Source: CBDCTM01 sp965222005 (GTDB lineage Bacteria; Bacteroidota; Bacteroidia; Chitinophagales; Saprospiraceae). Taken from it: a DNA stretch of 64,000 nucleotides. Each line of letters opens with the position of its first letter. The first letter of the stretch is position 1. This document shows, piece after piece, positions 16,916 to 25,827 of the stretch. The position numbers and the translations under genes are program-made. The stretch covers positions 4,278,001 to 4,342,000 of the forward strand of contig OZ244935.1 of NCBI GenBank assembly GCA_965222005.1. Direction: 5' to 3'. The notes under the pieces were generated by a model. It did not search any database. It had not been told where the DNA came from and worked only from the letters and a program-made list of their open reading frames with translations.

Positions 16916-19900
16916 ATGAAAAAATCACTTCTGCCTATTTTCTCATTTGCGGTGCTGGTTTTCTTCACAGGATTTTGTTGCCAGTCACAAAAAAAATCAC
17001 CGCTTAGCCTTATGCAAAATTCTCCGCCGACCTCCCACGAGTCAGAATGGCGAGTCATCGACAGCCTCGAAAGAATGGGCCTGCCCAAATCTGCACTCGA
17101 AAAAGTAGATGCACTGTTTGAAAAAGTAGAAAAAGAAAAGAATGCCGCACAGATCGTGAAATGCCTTATCTACAAAGGCAAATTCCAAAATGAGCTGGAA
17201 GAAGACGGGCTCGTAAAAGCCATTCACCAAATAAAACGATATACTGACAAGTCAGCTTTTCCTGCCAAAGCGGTGCTAGAATCGATGCTTGCCGAAATGT
17301 ATTTCCGCTATCTATACAACAACCGCTGGAAATTTGAAGACCGCACTACTTTAGTAGAGCAAAAAAGCGATGACATCAGTACCTGGTCTATTGAAGACCT
17401 CACCCGAACTGCCAATTCTCTCTATCTGGCAAGCCTCCAATATCCCGAAAGCAAAAGCTATCCGGTTGAAAATTTCAAAGACATCCTCCTCAAAGGAGAA
17501 CTGGTGGATGGCCTCCGCCCAAGCCTCTACGACTTTTTGGCGCACCGCGCCATTGACCATTTCATGAATGAGCGAAGCTTGCTCAACGAACCCGCCTATG
17601 CCTTCGTCATTACGCAAGCCCAAACACTTGGCAGCACCCGCCAGTTTGTCGATTTCAAATTGGAAACAAAGGATACCGCCTCTTTCAAGTATCAAACCTT
17701 ATTGCTTTTTCAAAACCTTCTCGATTTTCGCATGCAAGCCTCCTCCCCCGCTGCTCTGCTGGATGCCGATCTCAAGCGACTCAAATACGTCTATCAGCAT
17801 ATCGTAAACGGTGAAAAAGATCAGCTTTATCTGGATGCACTGAATAAGTTAGAAAAGCAATATGGCGACAACCCGGAGGCCGCCCAAATCTGGTGGCACA
17901 AAGGGCAGTATTATCAACAAAAAGGAGCTCACTTTGCACCTTCCAGCTCCGATGCCGGGCGCTGGGAGCTGAAACGTGCCTACGAAATTTATGAGCAGGC
18001 CATCCGCAAATATCCCAAGAGTGCAGCCACTCAAAATTGCCGAAGTGGCCAAAGCCATATTTTGCAAAAGCAACTCCGCCTTTCGATGGAGAAAGTCAGC
18101 TTGCCCGGCCAGCCCATGCTTGCCCAATTTACATTTCGCAACATTCGCAAAGCGCATTTCCGGATAGTAAAGAGCAACCTCCAGCTACGTATGCAAATCG
18201 AAAATATGAGACAAAAAGAAAGGCCTAAACTTTTAAATTCCCTCTCATCGATACGTTCCTGGTCAGCTGATTTGCCTGCCACAGATGACTTTCAGCCCCA
18301 TATTACGGAGTTGAAAGTAGATGCACTACCCCTTGGTGAATACTTGATCCTTGCATCAGACAATGAAGAATTTCTGGCCCAAAACCATGCATTGGCTTAC
18401 ACCTTTATTTATGTATCCGAGCTGGGCTATTGGTCGAAACAGGCGAGGACGGAAGAGGATTTGCTCGTGGTTCACCATCGTGCAAGTGGGGAGCCCTTAG
18501 CAGACGTAAAGGCCGAAATATACCGACAGCAATACAACAGCCAACTTAGGAAGCATGAATACCAGCGGCTCAAAACAGTTCACTCAGACAAAGATGGTTT
18601 TGTAAAAACAGGCCTTAAAGACCACACCCGCTATTTTGTAAAACTTACAAAAGGAGAGGATGTATTGGACCTGCGCGAAGGTTTCTATTCCTATCGCCAT
18701 CAAAATAACAACAGAAGCCAGGCCTTCACCCATTTCTTTTTGGACAGAGCCATCTACCGCCCCGGCCAAACGGTGTACTTCAAAGCTTTGCTGTATAAAA
18801 AAGACAAGGAACGCATTCCACACATCCTACCCAATACCAAAGCGACTATTACCTTTTATGACGTCAACCGCCAAAAAATCGCTGAACAGAGCCTCAAATC
18901 CAATGAGTATGGCACTCTTTCTGGTACGTTCACGGCTCCCCGCGGCGGCCTGCTCGGCCGTATGAGCCTGGCTTCCAGTCACGGCAATTCCCGTCACTCA
19001 TTCAGAGTAGAGGAATATAAAAGACCCAAATTTGAGGTAAAATTTAATCCTGTAGAAAATAGCTACCGACTGGATGATGAAGTGACCCTCAGTGGTAAGG
19101 CAGTGGCTTTTGCCGGCAACGTTATTGACGGTGCGCAAGTGAAGTATCGAGTGGTACGAGAGGTTCGCTATCCCTGGCTCCCCTGGTGGTATCGCAGGAG
19201 CTTTGTATCGCACAGCAGTATGGAAATAGCGAATGGAACGACGACTACTGAGGCCGATGGTAGCTTCAAAGTATCCTTCCCAGCCATCCCCGATCGTGCT
19301 CAGGATCCTAAAAACAAACCCGAATTTTACTATTCGGTTACTGCGGACGTGACAGACATTAGCGGAGAAACGCGCTCTGCTCAATATTCCGTAGCAGTTG
19401 GCTACGTAGCCCTTCGTGCGGATGTCGGTATCTCAAAGCGGGTCAACCGCGATAGTCTTAAAGAAGTAGCTATTCAAACCAGCAACCTCAACGGCCAGTT
19501 TGAGGGAGCTAGCGGAAAGCTGCGCATTGACCGTCTCAAAACGCCTGCAATGGTGTATCGCCACCGGTTTTGGACAAAGCCCGATACACAATCCATGAGC
19601 AAAGCAAGCTTTAGCCGTCACTTCCCGGATATTGCCTATTCAGATGAAGATGAAATGCACCAATGGCCCGTAGAAAGGGAGGTGTTGAACACTGCTTTTA
19701 ATACTTCCGACAGCAAGGCTGTGCCCGTCAATGCCCGCCAATTGCCGCCAGGGGCGTATATGCTTACCCTGGAAACGAAGGACAAATATGGAACGAAGGT
19801 AGAACTGAAAAAGGATTTTGTAGTGTATGATCTGGATGAAAAATCAGTTCCCGCCAATTTAATCAACTTCCACATTCGCGAACAAACGATTTTTCAGCCA

Positions 19901-22900
19901 GGTGGGACGGCCCATGTATTTTTCGGCTCGGCCAGTCAGCCAGTCAATATATTGTATGAAGTAGCTCATAAAAATAAGATCGTCCACAAAGAATGGCTGA
20001 AGATCCGTTCGCTCAAAGAGCTGAAGCTGCCTGTTTTGGAGAAACATCGTGGCAATTTCCAGTACTCTGTAAGCTTTGCAAAGGACAATCGTTTTTACGC
20101 AAATCAGGCAAACATCTTAGTCCCCTGGGACAATAAAGTACTCAATTTTGAGTATGCCACCTTCCGCGATAAGCTTTACCCAGGGCAGGAAGAACAGTGG
20201 AAAATTAAGATTAGCGGAATGGGTAAGGATCGCCTGGCGGCCGAAATGGTTGCCACCTTGTACGATGCCTCATTGGACAAATTTGCCGGGCACAGCTGGT
20301 TGGGTAGCTTTTATCCCACTTTTGGAGGCATCCCCAGCTGGCGGGCCAATAGCTTTCAAGCCACCACTACCCGCTTATTGTCTTTCGACTGGAATGCTCA
20401 TACTAGCGGCAGCAGGCGCCATTATGACAGGCTCAACTGGTTCAACTGGCGCATGCAATCCAGATTCAGACGACTAATGGACATGGAAGTGTCCGTATTG
20501 GCAGCGACGGCAGAGCCGGAAGGTGTGATGGCGGAAGGTGTGATGGCGGATAGTGAAGAAGAAAAAAGCTATGTAGCCGGGAATCTCCAGGGAGACGTAC
20601 AAAAAGACTCGGCAAAGAAGGCCAATGGCCGGGCAAGGGATGCCGATGACAAGGAATCGGATGAAGAGCCGCAAGCGAATACGGACGACATTCAGGTGCG
20701 ATCAAACCTGAAGGAGACGGTCTTCTTTTTCCCACACCTCACCACAGATGAGCAGGGCAATGTGATCCTCAATTTTACTATGAATGAGGCCCTTACCCGC
20801 TGGAAATTCCTGGCAATGGCCCATACCAAGGATATGGAGTATGGCTTTACTGACAATGCTGTAGTCACTCAAAAAGACTTGATGGTAATGCCCAATGCTC
20901 CCCGATTTTTGAGAGAAGGAGATGAAATTGAATTTACTGCCAAGGTGAGCAATCTGACGGAAACCGATATGAGCGGCACCGCTAGCCTGCTCCTCTTCGA
21001 TGCTACTACCATGAAACCAGTGGATGAGCTGCTGGCCAACCAGCAAGCTACCGTTTCCTTTTCTGCCAAAGCCGGCCAATCGGATCGCCTGGCGTGGAAA
21101 CTCAAGGTACCTGTAGGCAAAGTGCCGGCACTAGTGCATCGTGTGATAGCCAAGGCGGGCAGCTTTTCGGATGGCGAGGAAAGCGCCTTGCCTATCCTCA
21201 GCAACCGCATGCTGGTAACCGAAACCCAGCCCCTGCCTGTGAAGAGCCGCGAAAATAAGACGTTTGTGTTCCAAAGTATGCAGGACGCCTCCGGAAGTAA
21301 TACCCTTCAACACCATCGCCTCACTTTGGAATTCACTTCCAATCCGGCCTGGTATGCGGTGCAGGCGCTGCCCTATCTGATGGAGTACCCCTACGAATGC
21401 ACTGAGCAAATTTTTTCCAGATACTATGCCAATAGCCTGGCTACATCGGTTGCTAATTCGCATCCGCGCATCCGCCGAGTATTTGAACAATGGCGCGATA
21501 TTGATACGGAAGCGCTGCAAAGCAATCTGTCAAAAAATCAGGAGCTCAAATCAGCGCTGCTGGAGGAAACTCCCTGGGTACTGAATGCCCAAAGTGAAGA
21601 GCAACAAAAGAAAAACATTGCCCTACTCTTTGACCTCAACCGGATGAGCGACGAGCTGGACCGGGCCATGCGCAAAATGAGCGAACGGCAGCTGGGCAAT
21701 GGTGGCTTTGCCTGGTTTCCGGGTGGCCGCGACAATTGGTACATCACCCAGTATATAGTGGAAGGACTAGGGCATTTGGACAAACTGGGCGTAGCTTCTG
21801 TCAAGCAGGATGAGCGTGTCTCGACACTGGTCAGCAATGCCGTGCGTTATACCGATGCCAGAATTTTAGAGCAATATGAAGAATTAAAACGGCTTGTAAA
21901 GGAAGGCAAGGCCAGCATGGATGCAGATAATCTCAACTACATTGCTATCCATTATCTGTATGCTCGCAGCTTTTTCAAGAACCTAGACCAATCGCAACAG
22001 CTAAAAGAAGCAGCCGACTACTATCTATCCCAAGCCAAACAATATTGGACGAAACGCTCTTACTACATGCAGGGCATGATGGGTTTGGCGCTTCATCGGT
22101 CAGGGGATACGGAGACGGCTGGCATGATAGTGAAGTCGTTGAAAGAGCGTGCCATCGTACATGATGAACTGGGCATGTACTGGAAATACGGCAACGGCTA
22201 CTATTGGTACCAATTACCTATTGAATCGCATGCCTTGATGATCGAGCTGTTTGATGAAGTGACAGGCGACCAATCTGCCGTGGAAGATATGAAAGTGTGG
22301 CTGCTTAAAACCAAACAAACCACTCATTGGAAAACCACTAAAGCCACCGCCTCTGCTGTTTACGCCCTGCTTATGAGCGGCGACAACTGGCTGCTCGAAG
22401 ATCAGCCCGTACAGATCAGCCTCGGCAGCACGGCTATCGACATGTCGCAGGTGAATCGAGAAGCAGGTACCGGCTACTTCAAAAAGGCCTGGACAGGTTC
22501 TGACATCAGCAGTGATATGGCTACCATAAAAGTGCAAAATCCCAATAATGTGATTGCTTGGGGAGCTTTGTACTGGCAATATTTTGAGCAGTTGGACAAG
22601 ATCAAAACTTTTGAGGATACGCCTCTCCAGCTAAAGAAACAGTTGTTTATAGAGCGGCCATCAGATACCGGCCCAAAACTGGAAGAGCTGCTGGCCTCCA
22701 GTCAGCTCCGGCCAGGTGATAAGATCAAAGTACGCATCGAGCTACGGGTTGATCGGCCAATGGAGTATGTTCACATGAAGGATATGCGGGCCAGCGGTTT
22801 TGAACCCATCAATGTATTGAGCGAATATAAATGGCAGGGAGGATTGGGCTATTATGAAAGCACCAGAGATGCTTCTACCAATTTCTTTTTCGGTTACTTG

Positions 22901-23041
22901 CCACGCGGAACCTATGTATTTGAATACCCATTGCGGGCCACCCACAAGGGAGATTTTTCCAACGGCATTACCAGCATACAGTGTATGTACGCGCCCGAAT
23001 TTTCCAGCCATTCAGAAGGTGTACGCGTGGAGATCGATTAA
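16916..23041 (+). CDS. Alpha-2-macroglobulin-family protein (giant, secreted)
   Basis: This 2041-residue protein starts with a signal-peptide-like N-terminus (MKKSLLPIFSFAVLVFFTGF then two Cys). The region around residues 610-650 has the macroglobulin domain-2 signature RAIYRPGQTVYFKALLY. An acidic, repetitive bait-like linker follows at about 1195-1260 (EGVMAEGVMAD), then the A2M domain (LKETVFFFPHLTTDEQGNV), and the thioester site C1495-T-E-Q1498 within YPYECTEQIF, followed by the alpha/alpha toroid. Bacterial macroglobulins trap proteases in the periplasm. Unlike E. coli yfhM, no pbpC-like gene adjoins. The start at 16916 was chosen because the signal sequence begins there; the frame is open to 16790. 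Confidence 0.93.
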   Translation: MKKSLLPIFSFAVLVFFTGFCCQSQKKSPLSLMQNSPPTSHESEWRVIDSLERMGLPKSALEKVDALFEKVEKEKNAAQIVKCLIYKGKFQNELEEDGLVKAIHQIKRYTDKSAFPAKAVLESMLAEMYFRYLYNNRWKFEDRTTLVEQKSDDISTWSIEDLTRTANSLYLASLQYPESKSYPVENFKDILLKGELVDGLRPSLYDFLAHRAIDHFMNERSLLNEPAYAFVITQAQTLGSTRQFVDFKLETKDTASFKYQTLLLFQNLLDFRMQASSPAALLDADLKRLKYVYQHIVNGEKDQLYLDALNKLEKQYGDNPEAAQIWWHKGQYYQQKGAHFAPSSSDAGRWELKRAYEIYEQAIRKYPKSAATQNCRSGQSHILQKQLRLSMEKVSLPGQPMLAQFTFRNIRKAHFRIVKSNLQLRMQIENMRQKERPKLLNSLSSIRSWSADLPATDDFQPHITELKVDALPLGEYLILASDNEEFLAQNHALAYTFIYVSELGYWSKQARTEEDLLVVHHRASGEPLADVKAEIYRQQYNSQLRKHEYQRLKTVHSDKDGFVKTGLKDHTRYFVKLTKGEDVLDLREGFYSYRHQNNNRSQAFTHFFLDRAIYRPGQTVYFKALLYKKDKERIPHILPNTKATITFYDVNRQKIAEQSLKSNEYGTLSGTFTAPRGGLLGRMSLASSHGNSRHSFRVEEYKRPKFEVKFNPVENSYRLDDEVTLSGKAVAFAGNVIDGAQVKYRVVREVRYPWLPWWYRRSFVSHSSMEIANGTTTTEADGSFKVSFPAIPDRAQDPKNKPEFYYSVTADVTDISGETRSAQYSVAVGYVALRADVGISKRVNRDSLKEVAIQTSNLNGQFEGASGKLRIDRLKTPAMVYRHRFWTKPDTQSMSKASFSRHFPDIAYSDEDEMHQWPVEREVLNTAFNTSDSKAVPVNARQLPPGAYMLTLETKDKYGTKVELKKDFVVYDLDEKSVPANLINFHIREQTIFQPGGTAHVFFGSASQPVNILYEVAHKNKIVHKEWLKIRSLKELKLPVLEKHRGNFQYSVSFAKDNRFYANQANILVPWDNKVLNFEYATFRDKLYPGQEEQWKIKISGMGKDRLAAEMVATLYDASLDKFAGHSWLGSFYPTFGGIPSWRANSFQATTTRLLSFDWNAHTSGSRRHYDRLNWFNWRMQSRFRRLMDMEVSVLAATAEPEGVMAEGVMADSEEEKSYVAGNLQGDVQKDSAKKANGRARDADDKESDEEPQANTDDIQVRSNLKETVFFFPHLTTDEQGNVILNFTMNEALTRWKFLAMAHTKDMEYGFTDNAVVTQKDLMVMPNAPRFLREGDEIEFTAKVSNLTETDMSGTASLLLFDATTMKPVDELLANQQATVSFSAKAGQSDRLAWKLKVPVGKVPALVHRVIAKAGSFSDGEESALPILSNRMLVTETQPLPVKSRENKTFVFQSMQDASGSNTLQHHRLTLEFTSNPAWYAVQALPYLMEYPYECTEQIFSRYYANSLATSVANSHPRIRRVFEQWRDIDTEALQSNLSKNQELKSALLEETPWVLNAQSEEQQKKNIALLFDLNRMSDELDRAMRKMSERQLGNGGFAWFPGGRDNWYITQYIVEGLGHLDKLGVASVKQDERVSTLVSNAVRYTDARILEQYEELKRLVKEGKASMDADNLNYIAIHYLYARSFFKNLDQSQQLKEAADYYLSQAKQYWTKRSYYMQGMMGLALHRSGDTETAGMIVKSLKERAIVHDELGMYWKYGNGYYWYQLPIESHALMIELFDEVTGDQSAVEDMKVWLLKTKQTTHWKTTKATASAVYALLMSGDNWLLEDQPVQISLGSTAIDMSQVNREAGTGYFKKAWTGSDISSDMATIKVQNPNNVIAWGALYWQYFEQLDKIKTFEDTPLQLKKQLFIERPSDTGPKLEELLASSQLRPGDKIKVRIELRVDRPMEYVHMKDMRASGFEPINVLSEYKWQGGLGYYESTRDASTNFFFGYLPRGTYVFEYPLRATHKGDFSNGITSIQCMYAPEFSSHSEGVRVEID
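20518..20547 (+). repeat. Tandem 15-bp duplication in the macroglobulin bait-like region
   Basis: A 15-bp unit (GGAAGGTGTGATGGC) occurs twice head to tail and encodes EGVMA-EGVMA. It sits in the low-complexity linker just before the A2M domain, where macroglobulins carry the protease-bait sequence. Confidence 0.8.
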
Positions 23042-23191
23042 GGAGATTGGTCGTACAAAAGAACGGAATGGTCGAGAAAAGTGGAGCAATTATGGGCACT
23101 CCACGTAATTGAAGACTCATTGAAATCTGCTAGCAGGATGAAAAAAAGGAAAATTGCCAAAACAATCATTAAAACTGTAAAAAAGACAATT

Positions 23192-23860
23192 ATGACAAAT
23201 CAATCGAATAGCGAGCGGAGCCAACATGCCGATACCATCATCCGCAACCATGTGGTTTGGTCGATGGGGGCCGGTCTCATACCCGTTCTTATTGCAGATA
23301 TATTTGCGGTAAGCGCCTTGCAGCTCGACATGATACGCCAACTTTGCCGGGTGTACAATGTAAGCTTTCAGGAAACGCAGGGCAAAGCCATCGTTACGGC
23401 CCTCACCAGTAGCACGCTGGCCCGGCTGGGTGCCGGCAGCCTCGTAAAAATCATTCCGGTGGTGGGCTCCTACCTCGGTGGAGTTACCGTTTCCATATTT
23501 GCCGGCGCCTCTACCTATGCGCTGGGCGAAGTGTTTAAAAAGCATTTCGACTCGGGTGGAACCATCCTCGATTTCGATCCCGATCGCCTGCGTAAGTATT
23601 ACAAAGAAAAATTTGAAAAGGGCAAAAAAGTAGCTAAAGACATCAAAAAGGAAGAAGAAGTAAAAGGCAAGGCCGCATCGGAAGATAACTTCACGGTACC
23701 CAGCACTACCAGCGAGGCACCTGCCGAAACAGAAACAGAAGCCGTTGCCGAGGATGATATACTCTCTAAACTCAAAGACCTGGCGGCCTTAAAATCAGAA
23801 GGCATTATCACGGAGGAGGAATTTGATAAAATGAAGAAAAAGCTGATCGATGAGTTTTAA
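23192..23860 (+). CDS. DUF697-like membrane protein with C-terminal SHOCT motif
   Basis: The 222-residue protein has a DUF697/YcjF-like hydrophobic core: RNHVVWSMGAGLIPVLIADI, then SVSFQETQGKA-like and LVKIIPVVGSYLGGVTVSIF segments, with two to three membrane-associated helices. A charged, low-complexity linker (residues about 135-185) leads to a C-terminal SHOCT motif, ILSKLKDLAALKSEGIITEEEF. SHOCT motifs often mediate oligomerisation. The function is not established. Start: ATG at 23192 by family similarity; ATG 23138 in frame would add 18 basic residues. The stop is followed at 32 bp by a strong terminator. Confidence 0.8.
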   Translation: MTNQSNSERSQHADTIIRNHVVWSMGAGLIPVLIADIFAVSALQLDMIRQLCRVYNVSFQETQGKAIVTALTSSTLARLGAGSLVKIIPVVGSYLGGVTVSIFAGASTYALGEVFKKHFDSGGTILDFDPDRLRKYYKEKFEKGKKVAKDIKKEEEVKGKAASEDNFTVPSTTSEAPAETETEAVAEDDILSKLKDLAALKSEGIITEEEFDKMKKKLIDEF

Positions 23861-23892
23861 AAATCCCGAATAACAAAGAGCCGTCACAGCCT

Positions 23893-23937
23893 GAAGGGGT
23901 TTTGGATTAGCAGAATTCAAAACCCCTTCTTATTTTT
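23893..23937 (+). terminator. Rho-independent terminator
   Basis: A 12-bp perfect stem (GAAGGGGTTTTG at 23893-23904, CAAAACCCCTTC at 23918-23929), a 13-nt loop, and a T-rich tail TTATTTTT (23930-23937). It separates the DUF697-like gene from the GNAT gene. Confidence 0.92.
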
Positions 23938-23956
23938 ACACCATACAGATTGTGCA

Positions 23957-24409
23957 ATGTACCAAATACTCGAAGTGGATTTTGCCAGCCCGGCTTACGA
24001 TGAATGTGTTCGCCTGCGCGACCAAATACTCCGTCAGCCACTCGGCCTCCAATTTACCTCCCAACAATTGCAGGCAGAATATCAATCCATTCATTTGGCC
24101 TGCTACGATCAAGAGGCACGTTTACAAGGCTGCCTGGTGCTGGTTCCGCTGGACAAAGGGCGCATCAAGATGAGGCAGGTGGCCGTGGATGAGGCTCACC
24201 AAAAAAAGGGTATCGGCACCGCATTGGTAAAGGCCAGTGAGGCTTGGGCGCAGCGCCACGGGTACAAAATCATGGAGTTGCACGCCCGAAAGACCGCCAT
24301 CCCTTTTTACGACCGGCTAGGTTACAGCAAGGTGGGCAAAGCATTTGTGGAAGTAACATTGCCTCACCGAAAAATGGAAAAAAATATGAATACAAACCTC
24401 CATAAATAG
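23957..24409 (+). CDS. GNAT-family N-acetyltransferase
   Basis: 150 residues with the GNAT acetyl-CoA-binding motif A at about residues 72-95 (MRQVAVDEAHQKKGIGTALV; the Q/R-x-x-G-x-G/A loop appears as QKKGIGTA) and the C-terminal strand IPFYDRLGYSKVGKAF. The acyl-acceptor substrate cannot be predicted. The gene starts 20 bp after the terminator, so its own promoter must overlap that region; I see no good TAnnTTTG box. A lipoprotein gene follows 31 bp downstream. Confidence 0.88.
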   Translation: MYQILEVDFASPAYDECVRLRDQILRQPLGLQFTSQQLQAEYQSIHLACYDQEARLQGCLVLVPLDKGRIKMRQVAVDEAHQKKGIGTALVKASEAWAQRHGYKIMELHARKTAIPFYDRLGYSKVGKAFVEVTLPHRKMEKNMNTNLHK

Positions 24410-24440
24410 ATGAAAATCAATACATTGCAATTGATTAGAC

Positions 24441-25004
24441 ATGATTCATAAAGCGCTCTTGTCTTTTTTATTTTTCTGCCTGCTGGCCTGCCAACCCGGC
24501 TCACCTTCCGATATCTTTTCAGAAATCGATGCGCTGGATACCGATGCCAAAAAGCAAGCTTATCTGAAGCAGCTTTTCGAAGCCGACCAACACATGCGCC
24601 GTGGTATGGACCAAGAAATTCTGGCAAAATTTGGCAAAGACTCGGAAGAGCACCGCCAGTTTTTGGCAGACTATCGAGCCAATGACGAGCTCAACATGCG
24701 AAAAGTAGCTTACTATCTAAGCAGACATGGCTATCCAAAAGCTGCGCTGGGCGAGCTGGCTGTTTCGGCTCCCTGGGCGGTGATCCACCATGAAAGCAGC
24801 GACTCCTCAGTGGAAGTACGTCGAAAGTATTGGCCGTATATTGACCAGGCCCATCAAAATGGTGATTTGGATGACGGCGCCGTTTCATTTTATCTCAACC
24901 GCATGTACCGCATCCAATTTGGCGAAAGCCACGACATGCAGGGCAGCTTCACCATTGATGAAGAGAGGAATCTGCTACTCCAGAAAATGGGAATGCGTGA
25001 GTGA
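24441..25004 (+). CDS. DUF6624-like lipoprotein
   Basis: This 187-residue protein has a lipoprotein signal with lipobox L-L-A-C17 (FFCLLACQPGSPS), so it is probably anchored to a membrane. The body (about residues 65-180) has the DUF6624 pattern: AYYLSRHGYPKAAL, then GELAVSAPWAVIHHES and the LDDGAVSFYLNRMYRIQFG segment with terminal QGSFTID. Its function is unknown. It lies between the GNAT gene and a barrel protein, with 24 bp to the next start. Confidence 0.75.
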   Translation: MIHKALLSFLFFCLLACQPGSPSDIFSEIDALDTDAKKQAYLKQLFEADQHMRRGMDQEILAKFGKDSEEHRQFLADYRANDELNMRKVAYYLSRHGYPKAALGELAVSAPWAVIHHESSDSSVEVRRKYWPYIDQAHQNGDLDDGAVSFYLNRMYRIQFGESHDMQGSFTIDEERNLLLQKMGMRE

Positions 25005-25028
25005 TCAGTTAATACATACATATAACAT

Positions 25029-25754
25029 ATGAAACCTATCCTTCCATTACTCGCTTTGCTCCTCGCTTGCCACCTGCCAGGGCATTCGCAAGCACAGCTC
25101 CGCAAAGGGTTTAGAGCCTATCTGGAGCCAGTTTATTCACATATCATGGGACGCACTTCTATTCTCTCTTCTGAAAATCCCTATGATTTCAGAATAGCGG
25201 GTTCTGCAGCTGCTTTGTACTACAGGCAATTCGACGAAAAACTTTATCTCGGAATCGGCCTCAAATACCTCCACAAAAGCTATCGACACGAAAACTCAAA
25301 CCTCCGTTTTGGCAACCAATTTGATCCCGTCACAGGAACTTTTGATCCTTCAATTCCCAGCGGAGAAGACTTCAATGGCATTGAATTTCGCTATCTACGG
25401 CATTTTATCGGCTTCCCTATCGAACTAGCTTATCACTTTCAGTTGAAGCCCAATACCTTTTACCTGATTGCTGGCTCCACCCCTATTTATATGGCCAATG
25501 CTACCAATGTGGCTATTACGTTTCAGGATGGGGATGAAGTAGATCGCAACAAAAATAAGGACCGTAGCACTGACTTTCACAAACTGAATGCGGAGCTTTC
25601 TATGGGGCTCGGCAGGAGCATTCTGCTTTCTGAATCCGTCACCCTCTTCATTGAAAGCCGATTTAGCATTTTTGCTCTTAGCCCAACGACTCACAAAATG
25701 GACAAAGCCAGATTGTATGCTATTGGGCTGGCAGCAGGGGTGAATATTTGGTAG
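25029..25754 (+). CDS. Outer-membrane beta-barrel protein
   Basis: The 241-residue protein has a signal peptide (MKPILPLLALLLACHLPGHS, cut near residue 22) and a series of amphipathic strands rich in Tyr/Phe and Gly, ending in YAIGLAAGVNIW with a terminal aromatic residue as expected for an outer-membrane barrel. It resembles the PF13568/PorT-like group found widely in Bacteroidota. The role is unknown. It is the last gene of a plus-strand run and converges on the Asp-box T9SS gene. Confidence 0.75.
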   Translation: MKPILPLLALLLACHLPGHSQAQLRKGFRAYLEPVYSHIMGRTSILSSENPYDFRIAGSAAALYYRQFDEKLYLGIGLKYLHKSYRHENSNLRFGNQFDPVTGTFDPSIPSGEDFNGIEFRYLRHFIGFPIELAYHFQLKPNTFYLIAGSTPIYMANATNVAITFQDGDEVDRNKNKDRSTDFHKLNAELSMGLGRSILLSESVTLFIESRFSIFALSPTTHKMDKARLYAIGLAAGVNIW

Positions 25755-25757
25755 TGT

Positions 25758-25793
25758 GAGGGTGTCAACTACGATTTCCATTTCTACACCCTC
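25758..25793. terminator. Hairpin between convergent genes
   Basis: GAGGGTGT (25758-25765) and ACACCCTC (25786-25793) are exact reverse complements with a 20-nt loop, located between the ends of the barrel gene and the Asp-box gene. There is no strong T tract on either side, so termination is only suggested. Confidence 0.4.
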
Positions 25794-25827
25794 GGCAATC
25801 AATCTATACGTGCGGTTTTATAGCATC

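Noticed and set aside
23042..23191. Coding extension upstream of the DUF697-like gene (from 23081)
   Set aside because: Family similarity begins at 23192 and the extra residues are basic and unlike the family N-terminus; the ATG at 23138 remains an alternative.
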